Assembly: GCA_030762935.1 (NCBI GenBank) | Contig: CM060883.1 | Location: 29,754,501-29,818,500, forward strand | From: Hymenopus coronatus | Lineage: Eukaryota; Arthropoda; Insecta; Mantodea; Hymenopodidae | Direction of reading: 5' to 3' | DNA length: 64,000 nucleotides | Shown here: positions 1 through 10,100 of the stretch, piece after piece | Layout of the letters: every line of letters begins with the position of its first letter | Position numbering within the stretch: position 1 is the stretch's first letter | Position numbers and translations under genes: made by a program | Notes under the pieces: model-generated | Told to the model about the DNA's origin: nothing | Databases searched by the model: none | The model's input: the letters and a program-made list of their open reading frames with translations, nothing else

Positions 1-498
1 AATTTGGACGAACATATAGTACTCGTAATTCTGCGCCCGCATTTGGACTATCATTTAAAAATTCAGGGGCCACATTTGGATGATCACCTAGAGCGGGCCT
101 TCTTGGCCACGCGCGGGGCGTGTGCCAGTGACCTCCACCCCACCCTACTGATTTGTTCCTTGTAACACAAAAGCAAACGTTCCACCCAGTGGCGGAACAC
201 TGCTACGAGTTGATTCCCACAATAGTTAGACGAAAATTCAAGGAAGAATGGACTATTTCATATTTTTAACATACAAAGGACCCATATATACAGAATAATT
301 ATTACCACATTGTTTCCCCCAAATGGAGGCTGCCATAAACAAAACATAGTACACAATGAGAATTTATAATTATAGGGTTTTTCAAAAGTCACTCCACATT
401 TTAAACCGTTATAAATATTATAATATTTGAGACACGAAAAAAAAAAAAAAAAAGTCGCATATTAGGCAAACAATGTGGTTTTATAAAGCATTGAGAAG
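1..498. other. Non-coding, weak internal repeats
   Basis: No coding potential is seen. The first 100 bases contain three loosely repeated segments, each starting with ATTTGGA (near 3, 41 and 75), which suggests decayed tandem or SINE-tail sequence. An A-run lies at about 437-454. The stretch is probably intronic to the transporter gene, whose later exons are outside the window. Confidence 0.4.
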
Positions 499-720
499 GT
501 CGCGCCATGGCCGAATGGTTAGACCTCTCACCTAGACGGCCCGGGTTCGATCCCAAGCGACCACATGTGAGATTTTGGTGGACAAAGCAGCGCTGTGACG
601 GGTTTTCTTCGGGTTTCCGGTTTCCCGCGCCATCACATTTTACCGGTGCATGAATGAAGATGGAGCCATAAGTAGTTAAAGCGGGCGTTAAACACTACAA
701 AGAAAAAAAAAAAATAAAAT
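499..720 (+). mobile_element. tRNA-derived SINE, family A
   Basis: A tRNA-like head carries an A-box-like TGGCCGAATGG and a B-box-like GGGTTCGATCC at 543-553. A body follows with the segment GACGGGTTTTCTTCGGG, then an A-rich tail near 700-724. The same head and body recur at 4142-4513 and, reversed and doubled, at 7330-7700, which shows it is a dispersed family. Conserved RNA polymerase III promoter boxes are the hallmark of tRNA-derived SINEs. It is not a functional tRNA gene, because no acceptor stem closes around it. Confidence 0.75.
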
Positions 721-724
721 AAAA

Positions 725-1660
725 CGTGCATAATTCTTTCCGCACAGAATTTTGCACGTGTCGTCTTAGAATATTGCAAATTCCTTGCGAGATAGCTTCT
801 TTCAGTTGTTATCGGGGTGTTGTGTGTGCCAGGAAAATGCGTTTTATAAGGTAACCCCACAACCAAAGTCGGTCAGATTAAGATCTGAAGATCGTGGCGG
901 CCACTTTGTTGTAACTTTAGAATGAAACACAGGCCTGCTCTTATTTTGGTAAGAGTTCTAAAAACTCCTCTTGCTTTCTTAATAGCATTGAATCTGTATT
1001 GTATCTTTTAATGATAAAGTCATGATTTGTAACTTACTAATTCTTATAGCAGTATGAAGAAAATTACAACTGGTTTATTCAACAAACTGTATCCATGGTA
1101 ACGGTTATCATAAGTTTCTTAGGCCGCATTGGACCAGAAATCAGTTTTGGGCCCCATATGGAAAGTGTGGGTACAGTCTTTTGCTTTTTGCAGACACCAC
1201 TCAGACCGGTTTTTCCTGCCTGTCAGTGATCATTGGCCACTGCTGGTTTGGATTCTATGTAGACATCAGCGACCATTACCACATTCTTAGCAAGTTGAAG
1301 CCAATTAGCTTGACTGTCTTAGTTAAAGGAGGAGGCAAAATTTACATTAATTAAAGCGATAATGAAAAGTGAAGTGATTATTAATGTAACATCTGAATTC
1401 ATAAAAATACAAAATGGTAACGTCAAAAGAATATTAGGTGATAACGGTAAAGATAATTAAAATGATAAAAAGTGATTAGTATAGAAGGGTACAATGTGAT
1501 AATTTAGAACAATTTATGGTGAAAAATATTAACTTTATAAATATAGTATTGAAGAAAATTATAATTTTAAAATATGATATTGATATGTTAATAAATACAA
1601 AAATATTACATTAAATGCAAATAATACGATATTATATAATACCTTATTAAATGTATAACA
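725..1660. other. Unannotated non-coding stretch
   Basis: A somewhat less A+T-rich part lies at about 880-1330, followed by very A+T-rich DNA to 1660. I find no exon-like frame on either strand, no recognisable transposon termini and no tRNA boxes. It probably lies in the intron downstream of transporter exon 4. Confidence 0.35.
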
Positions 1661-2515
1661 AAATCACATTACTTTCTCTACATCTCTGTAACAAATTATT
1701 GTTAGTAAGCTATTTCTCTATCTATTTAATGCTAAAGCATTAGCAGAAACGGTCTTATTACTTAATCCCTTGTAGGTAGAAGGGAAATAAGGGAGTACAT
1801 TAGGCTAAACCGACAATCAGGGGTTTTTAAATGTGGTTGCTATGGGATTGAAATTCGTTCCTTTGCGTTGCCAAGCGTTGACAAGTTTAAGTATTTTAAA
1901 ACTGAAATCAATAACTATGAATGTCTTGAAAACGACCAAATCCACGAAAAAAACGTATATGACATAAATTGTGTGTTTTATCGTGATATACATTTTTTGT
2001 ATAGAAAACTTTTATCTATCTCTTACAGTTTATCAGTTATGCAAAATTCAATAAATATCATCCAGAATAAAGAGGTCTTTCAGAGGCTATTCGCAGAAAG
2101 TTCAAGATATACATTTTATTTGGCATGTAAATATCTTAAATGTAAGATATTTTAATCAAAATTGTTTGAGCCATTTTTGAGAAAAATTTTTTTTTTGGAA
2201 AAGTGTTCCATGAAAAGGGTAGTTTGGGGTGGGGGGATTTTCTTGAAAATCTTCGCGTCGCATTCTTGGAAGATACCAAACTTAAATACCAAGTTTGGTA
2301 CTTAACAGTCTTTTCCTTTTTGAGCTATGCTGTCTAAAGACACATGTGCGCGCGCACACACACATTCACACGGTCCTTTTCCAAGAATGCTATTTTTTTG
2401 TATTCAGGGAACCCAACACATGTATTCCGGGGAAATCTCAGTATCAAATTTTTGGGTGCATTACAATACCTTCTCTATACACACTATGTACATAGTACGT
2501 GTAGAGAAAGTAAAA
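1661..2515 (-). mobile_element. HINE-like element, complete copy (-)
   Basis: Both family termini are visible: the 3' end with ACTTTCTCTA at 1671-1680, and the palindromic 5' end with TAGAGAAAG at 2502-2510. The internal CA tract lies at about 2346-2366. The copy is diverged from the consensus and its terminal 3' hairpin is eroded. The family structure is described at 57013-57881. Confidence 0.75.
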
Positions 2516-2941
2516 AGTACACTTTGAAAAGTTAATACGATATTAAAATAATAATTAGGAGTTAATATAAGTAAAGGATAATCAGTTGTTGGGATTGCTG
2601 GTTTTCAGTAGGAATAATAGAATAGCTGAGAAGGTATATAGATCCAGTTTGAAAATGGCGTAAAGAAGTTGGGTTAATTTGGAAGGAAACGTTTGAATTT
2701 TACTACCCGTTTTGTGTTCAAAATTATATAAAATAATAAAATTTTTAATAAGAAGATAGTATAACATTTTGGAAAATCAATACTAAGAACAGAATAACGT
2801 AACTGGGAAAGGAAACTATATCATCGAAATACCGGGTGTAAGGGAAGTCATTACATTAATTTAAACCAGTGATACATCTCGATATTTGGAACACATTTTG
2901 TATCTTACGTTTTTGTTTCTGACTGTTTCCTACAGAGATAA
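2516..2941. other. Unannotated A+T-rich spacer
   Basis: I see no gene, repeat terminus or RNA motif here. It separates a HINE from the 480-bp dispersed repeat that follows. Confidence 0.3.
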
Positions 2942-3424
2942 TTTAGCTTTTTCAAAAACAAGAGACTTTCAAGCTCGCAACGCTGCAGGTTGTGTGGGTG
3001 TCACTTGCACTAGGTCAGTACATAAACAAACATGCCTCGCTGATGCTACCACCTTAGTATAGCCCAATCAGAATGCCAGTTGAACTCGTTATCAGCTAAA
3101 ACATTACACCACCCTGCGCCGTGTTTGCAAGCGACCGACGTGTTTACATCCAGAAGCCGGTTTAGAAACCTGACCAACCTCAACGCAACTTGCCGAGTTA
3201 CTTCACGTCTGAAAAAACTGCTCAGAATATTCCTTTAATGATTAATTATTTCGAAACTCTGTGCGATGTCCTGCCGAAACTAATGTCAGAAATACGTTAC
3301 TCTACGCATCTTACAAGTAGCTATTATTTTTGTACATTCTTGTGGAATTGCCCAAATCCCATTTGGAACAAAACCATTTTTTTTTCGAAATTGGCTCTTC
3401 AAAGAAGAAAATACCATTAGACTT
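2942..3424 (+). repeat. 480-bp dispersed repeat, copy 1
   Basis: This segment aligns by eye over its whole length with 33090-33555. Shared blocks include AGGTCAGTACATAAACAAAC, CCAATCAGAATGC, AAAACATTACACCACCCTGC and GCCGAGTTACTTC. No frame is conserved between the two copies, so it is not obviously coding. It ends at a T-run, and copy 2 has a HINE inserted at the equivalent point. The family is unknown to me. Confidence 0.7.
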
Positions 3425-4141
3425 TTTTGTTTGTAATGTATCTATGAAGCACAGGTATAATAGGATAGCAACATGAAGGATCACAAAAACTTCAAGATAC
3501 AGAATTGCTTTTATGGAATATCAGGAAGAACATACTTTAAATGAACTGAAAGTGAAATGTGAATGTTTTAAAAACCATATAGTATTTGAAGTGTAGAGTG
3601 AAGTCTTTATGTTAACTAGAAGAGTTTTAATACATACAAAATATAAGTCTGACTGAATTGGTAAAAATTAAAGAGAGCCATAACAAAAGAAAATAACTAT
3701 GTGCAAATATATTGAAAGCTAGAATTACAAACTTATGAAGAAACAAGACATTAAATGAAAAATCACTAGAAGAAGGAAGGGACGTAGGAAGAAAGAAAAC
3801 AATTGTTGGAAAAGAATTAAATATAATTCAAGTCTTGATATGTGACACAGAATGACGTAGTACAGTTTTAAAATAATCCAACATTTTATCGTATGCAGTG
3901 GTTATAAATGATGGACACAACAATGTTAAAAGCATCTATATAGATATCTGTCATTAATTAAAAGAGGAAAAAGAGGAGAAGCTGTATAGTATGTTTTTTT
4001 TAGACAGCTAATTAGGTTAAGAATAAAACAGCTATGTATAAAGAATAAACGATTAATTTGCATTACCCTGGTTTAGATATCCAGATGCCAAGATGATATA
4101 TTATAAATTTATTTAATTTTTTTATTTTTTATGTGTAATTA
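3425..4141. other. Unannotated A+T-rich stretch
   Basis: I see no coding frame, transposon terminus or RNA gene. Purine-rich tracts occur around 3760-3840. Confidence 0.3.
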
Positions 4142-4513
4142 TGGGGCGGCGCAATGACCGAGTGGTTAGACCGTTCGCCTCCCACCTAGGCAGCCCGGGT
4201 TTGATCCCAGACCCCGTATGTGGGATTTATGGTGGACGAAGCGACGTCTGGGTGGGATTTCTCTGGATCCTCCGGTTTCCCCGCCACTCATTCCACCAAT
4301 TGCTCCATCATCACTTTTTCCTATCACACATTTCGCTAGCATTTCATATCATCCACTTCCTCACGCTCATGCCTGACTACGGGGCGACCACTCGTTCCAG
4401 GCTCTCCGTTCTGTGGTTTCGTGATATTGGCTCCCTACAGGCTTATAAGTCCTAGGGAGGTTCAGTCCTACATACAGGGAAGATAAATCGATTCCAAAAA
4501 AAAAAAAGAAAAG
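4142..4513 (+). mobile_element. tRNA-derived SINE, family A, long copy with poly(A)
   Basis: The head GACCGAGTGGTTAGACC and B-box-like GGGTTTGATCC match the copy at 499-720. The body has the shared segment CTGGATCCTCCGGTTTCCCC. A further 3' region of about 170 bp ends in a 12-A tail, so this is the fullest copy of family A in the window. An open frame of 104 codons across it is incidental. Confidence 0.75.
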
Positions 4514-4619
4514 TATAATTAGTACCCTGGGATATTCATTTGATGGTCATTTAGTTGTTTCTTCCATAAAATAGCTAAATAATGCCTATTAAAGGATTAT
4601 ATTGGATTAACTCCTGAAA

Positions 4620-5104
4620 GAGGTCCCCAATCACTGGGGCACTGCACATAGACCCTAGGGGCCTTTGTAGCTTACGTGATACCAGGGAGATACCCGAAAG
4701 GTGACCAGATCCGAATGACACTGGACACAAGTATGAAGTCTTAACGGTTTCAAATTGACACCTCCGAGGCCTTCCGGAGCCAACCCTCAGGCCCGCTAAG
4801 ACAGGTCCCGATACAGAGTCCAGTGACTACGTCAGGAAGAAACCTCTACAGTGCTCAAGTCACCGACATGCCGCAGCCCGCGGAACACCGTCGCCTGATT
4901 CCTCAACCCTGAAACACATGGCAAGGATGTGATAGGTATAGGACATTCGGGGAATGTAATGAATCTTCCCAGCATTCACCTAGCGACTCAGGGAAACCCC
5001 CGAAAAACCCATGAGTCAGGAAGGCGGCAATGGGAATCGAAACCACGGCCTCGCGAATACGAATCACACACATTATCACGGCTCCATCTTGCTCGGTCTT
5101 TTAG
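4620..5104 (-). mobile_element. tRNA-derived SINE, family F (-)
   Basis: On the minus strand a tRNA-like head near 5100-5030 ends in the B-box-like GGTTTCGATTCCC (plus 5032-5044). A body containing CATGGGTTTTTCGGGGG follows, resembling the central core of family A. The left limit is uncertain. Base composition is clearly more G+C rich than the flanks. Confidence 0.55.
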
Positions 5105-5115
5105 AGGGAATTAAT

Positions 5116-5648
5116 ATTTTCACTTTCTATACACGTACTATGTACATAGTGTATAGAGAAAGTATTGTATTGCAACCAAAAATTTGATACCGAGATTTCA
5201 CCGGAAATACATGTTTTTTATCCATTAAAACAAAATAAAAAAAAATAATCAAACATTTTTCTGTTTATGTGTCAATATGTCAGTGCGCGCACGCGTTCGT
5301 GTGTATCTGTGGGCAGTATTGCTCGAAAACGAAAAGTCCGTTAAACTTGCTATTTAAGTTCAGTATCTTCCAAGGATGCGACACGAAGATTTTAAAGAAG
5401 ATCGCCCACCCCCAACTATTCTTTACATGAAAAAAAATTTGAAAATTTTGATTTTCTCAAAAATGGCTCTAACTTTAAGATACATGACAGATAAAATGTA
5501 AACCTTGAATTTCCTGGGATTAGCCTATGAAGACCTCTTTATTCTGGATGATTTTTTTGGATTTTTGCGTAACTATAAACCATAAGAAACAAACACTTAC
5601 TACACAAAAAATGTAGATCTCATTAAAACACACAATTTATGTCATATT
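5116..5648 (+). mobile_element. HINE-like element, 5' part, split by a nested copy
   Basis: The 5' palindrome is at 5132-5162. The element runs to a T-run at 5640-5648, where another copy (5649-6545) is inserted. Its 3' part resumes at 6546 with the expected next consensus sequence. Confidence 0.75.
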
Positions 5649-6545
5649 TATTTTTTACTTTCTCTATACGCACTATGTATACATGTTACATCTACATAGT
5701 GTATAGAGAATGTATTGCACTCCACCCAAAAATTCGATACCGAGATTTCACCGGAAATATATGTTTTAGGGTCCCCAATATCCAAAAAAAGCATTTTCAC
5801 AAAAAGGTCCGTGTGTGTGTGTGTGTGTGTCCGTGTGTCCGTATGTCTGTGAACACGACAACTCAAAAACGAAAAGTCGATAAAATACCAAACTTGGTAT
5901 TTAAGTTTAGTATCTTCCAGGGACACGACACAAAGATTTTGAGAAAAATCCCCCCACCCCCAACTACCCTTTACATGGAATCTTTTTCGAAAATTTTTAT
6001 TTTCTCAAAAATGGCTCTAACGATTTTGATTAACATTTCGTATATTAAAGATATTTACCAGACAAATAATATGTATATCTTGAATTTTCTGGGAATAGCC
6101 TCTGAAGAGTAGTTTATTCTGCATGAATTTTACTGAATTTTGAATAACTGCTAAACCGTAAGAGATGGACAAAAACTTACTACACAAAAATGTAGAGCAC
6201 ATTAAAACACACAATTTATGTTATATACATTTTTTCGTAGAGTTCATCGTTTTTGAGACATTCCTTATTTTTGGTTTCTGCTATGAAAAACGCATACTTT
6301 TCTCATACAGGAACTTGTCAACTCCTATCCATATAAACAAAGGAACTTCATGGACATAACAGCCAGCTTTTGACTATCACTTTAACCTATGGTAGTCCCT
6401 TATTTCGCTTCTACTTACAAGGAAGCAATAATACTATTTCTGCTAATTTTTTCTGATTAGCATAAAGTAAATAGAAATATAAGCTTTTTAAGAATAATTT
6501 GTTGCAGGGATATAGAGAAAGTCATGTGAATGGTGCACATCACAT
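5649..6545 (+). mobile_element. HINE-like element, complete nested copy (+)
   Basis: The 5' ACTTTCTCTA end is at 5655 and the 3' end is TAGAGAAAGTCATGTGAATGG followed by a CACAT-type hairpin arm. It contains a GT microsatellite at 5812-5846. It sits inside the T-run of another copy of the same family, so it is the younger of the two. No obvious target duplication is seen beyond the T-run. Confidence 0.85.
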
Positions 6546-6818
6546 TTTTTTTCTTCGAGTTTTCCGATATATTCTTTGTTATTGGTTTCAGTTTTAGCTA
6601 GTAAACTCCCGGCCACGCAAATAGGCGGATTTCAATCCCATAGCAACCACATTTAAAACATTTGACCGTTTAGCCTAGTGTATTTACTTATTTCCCTTCT
6701 ATTTGTAAAGAACTAATTAATACGACTATTTCTGCTAATGTTTATCTCGATCAGATTAATTAGAATTGACAATAATTTGGTACATAAATGTAGAGAAAGT
6801 TATGTGAGCACATCAGAT
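6546..6818 (+). mobile_element. HINE-like element, 3' part of the split copy
   Basis: It continues the copy that begins at 5116. It ends with TAGAGAAAGT at 6791-6800, a short ATGTG/CACAT hairpin and CAGATTTTT. Confidence 0.75.
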
Positions 6819-6945
6819 TTTTCTGACATGGTATCAGATCTCATAACACTTTCTTTCAGTTACCTATAAGATGTTTAGTTTTACCATAGTTGTTTTTTTT
6901 TCCACACGAGCCGTGTGTTAGACACAATTTAACATAATTACTTAC

Positions 6946-7100
6946 AGAGAACGAAGCCACTGAAGACAACGCTGACTGAAATGAAGCCGAGGCAGGAACG
7001 GAGGATGAGGTAGAGTTCGAACCATGGCGAGAAGGCCATGGTCACGGCAAGGCAGATCTGCAGCACCAGAGATCCCATCAGCGTCTTCTTACGTCCGAAC
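6946..7100 (-). CDS. Transporter exon 4 (TM3-TM4)
   Basis: It encodes residues 177 (third base) to 228: the end of motif A (RFGRKK), then two hydrophobic segments with FELYLILRSCLGF between them, as in SLC22 proteins. The acceptor AG is at 7102-7101 and the donor GTAAG starts at 6945. The exon ends one base into a codon. No following exon could be found down to position 1, so the next intron is at least 6.9 kb. Confidence 0.88.
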
Positions 7101-10100
7101 CTAGAGGACACACAACAACTAATATGTGACACTTGCAGGATATCCTCTCTCCATAACTATTTCGTAGTAATTCTACAAGATTCATGCGAGTTATTGTTTT
7201 CTCTAGCATCTACATAAGTTAAAAACAACTATTTTATTCCACTAATACATTTATGATGCGGTGATATTGCCGTAGAAATTTCGCAAATTTTTATTTTGAT
7301 AATGTTTAACGCATGCTTTTACTACTTATCACCGCAGGCGATGACACTGATGATACATGGAATGAAGATGGAGCACCGGTGGAATGCGATGGTGATGGAG
7401 AACCCGGAGAAAACCCGCCGCTGCGCCGATTTTTCCACCACAAATCCTACATGCGGTGGCCTGGGAGCGATCTCAAACCTCGAGATGCGAGTTTTTTTAA
7501 CGCCCAAATAGCACCGCAGGCGATGACACTGACAATGCATAGAATGAAGTTGGAGCACCGGCAGAATGTGATAGCGGGGGAAGCCGGGGAATCCAGAGAA
7601 AACCTGTCGCTGCGCCGTTTTGTCCATCACAAATCCCACATGAGGATCGAACAGGGGCTCTCTAGGTGAGATGGCACGGCCGAAATCTGGGGATCCTCTT
7701 GCCAAACGGCGCGGCAGAGCGATCGGTGCCCTGTCGACTTTTAAGCTAACTTACTGTATAGGCTGCTCGTTCCTTCTAGACGAATGACAATTAGCGAAGA
7801 TACAGTGAGCTAGCCTATCCTCAATAAACAGGTCAGCAAATAGTTTATGTTACAATAAAAATAACTCTACTTCCTTGTGATTATAGTAATTATATAGATT
7901 ATAGTGGTGACTCGCATCTAATCTCTCATTTAACAATATAATTCGTCAAGAACGGTTGCGCGACTTGTACATGCAAACTACTAACAATTTATTTTGTTAT
8001 GGAGTAAGAGGACATACCTGTCGGACACCATACCAGATACAAGGCCGCCCACTGCTACTCCTGCAAGAAATGTCATCTCTGCCAAGTTAGTCAGCTGCGA
8101 TCTTTCACAAACCAGGCTCCACTGAAACAGTCATATTAAATTATGAGAACATTTACACTTAAAAATGGACACATTTGTGAAAAATATTGCAATTTAATAT
8201 ATCTACTACTTTCTAAAATAAGCAGAGAAATAGTTTATCCAGTCAAAAATTCAGAAAACCACTCCTACTCATATTTATACTCCCTAAGTTTGTAATGCTT
8301 GACAAATGGAAACGAATTAGTAAGATTAGTAATTGTCCGTAATACTTGGGTCCCTGTAAGTAGAAGGAGAAACATCTAATGTGTTCCATTCCAGCTATTC
8401 GGTAAACAAACCTTTTATTCAAAACATTAATCTGTTATCTACATCATGTTAATCAAGATAATTCCACGGCACAGCTCACTAAGAGCCTTGGCCTACCGCC
8501 CGGCCGCTGCGTCCCCCATCTCGGTCCATGACAGACGTCATGGATGGGGCCAGTTAACGCGGTCTTCACGACCTGTAATCAAGATAAACATTCACAGAAT
8601 TAGTCTTATTACTAGCTTTCTTGTAAGTGGAAGGGAAATAAGAAAATGCACAGGCTAAAGAGATAGTCTTGTCCTTTAAAAACCGGTCGGTTAGTGAAAC
8701 AATTGAAATTCCAATATCTTGTCTTGCTAGGAGTGAACAGACGAGAAACGAGGGGAAAAAAAAGAAGGATTTGACACAAATTGTGTATTTTAATGAGATC
8801 TACATTTTTTGTGCTTAAGTTTTTTATATTCCTTACGGTTTGCCAGTTATACAAAAGTCATCCAGAATGAAGAGCTGTTCAGAGGCTATTCCCAGAAAAT
8901 TAAAAATATACATTCCGTTTGTCATAAAATATCTTAAACATAAGGTATTTTAATAAAAAAATAGAGATATTTTTGAGAAAATCAAAAGTTTCGAAAAATG
9001 TTCCATATAAATGATAATTTGGGGCGGGGAAATTTTTTTGAAAATTATGTATGTGTGTGTTTGTGTGTATGTGTGTATGTATGTGCAAGCTTTATCTCTT
9101 TCAAAATGAAGTAGATATGTAGTGGGTATACAAAGTATACAAAGTATTCTTACGTGAGCATATTTTCATATCTACTTCATTTTGAAAGAGATAAAACTAT
9201 CCGGAAATAGCTGCATTATGCATTTCTTAAAGATACAAAGGGAATAGCGATAGCTAAATGCTTTAGAACTGGACGATAAACGTCGGCCTTAAAATTCTCT
9301 ACTCTCTCTATGGCATTGCAAGAAACAATTGAAAATCGACACAGTTTTAAAAAAAATGACAAAATGATGCATCTGTGACATTTGGAAAATTCACTGTATG
9401 TAAGATATCTTATTGAAAATTATATCAATTATAATATATAATAATAACACTTTGACTATATATCAAAATTATAGCTTACATGGTTATTTAAATAATATTA
9501 TTTTACTGTCTAAATTCAATGTTCTAATAAAAGTGAGCTATGTGATATATTTTCAAAAATATTCGCATAAAACTTTCAGTTTTACAGAAAATGACTTACA
9601 AATAGATATGCCATATTATCGTATATGTTTTATATGAGCCCTAATTAATATAGCAAAAATATTATTTTTCATACTCTTCTAAACTCTGGACTTTCAAAAT
9701 GTAATAATTTATTTCCCGAAATTGGAGTATTATTTCCAAAAGAGTACAGGACCATTTTGTTTACTGTACTTTTGAGAGGCACTGTACATTTTTTAAAAAA
9801 ACTATTAAAAAGATTGCATTGTGAGGAGCATTTTGATTATGGAGAATGTTGGAAATAGGTTTGCAAGAAAATAAGGTTTAAATTTGGGTGTGTCTACTAA
9901 TAAGCATGAGCCTATCCATTTATAGCTTTAGTTAATTGGTACTTAAAGTTTGTGAAGTGCGAGAAAGGATACGTTTTATTATAGTTTAGAATACATGTAC
10001 TTTTATTATGAAAAAAAAAACTTTTTAAAATTATCAGTATTTATGGTCAAATTTCACAGTTGCATCATCTTAAAAATTGAAAAATTTCAACCACTATAAC

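Noticed and set aside
5639..6112. 157-codon frame and many similar frames of 60-140 codons
   Set aside because: They overlap HINE copies, occur in both orientations of the same element and are not conserved between copies. Runs of CVCVCV or THTHTH are translated microsatellites.
1..6900. Further exons of the transporter
   Set aside because: I looked on the minus strand for the hydrophobic exons expected after TM4 and found none with suitable frame and splice sites.
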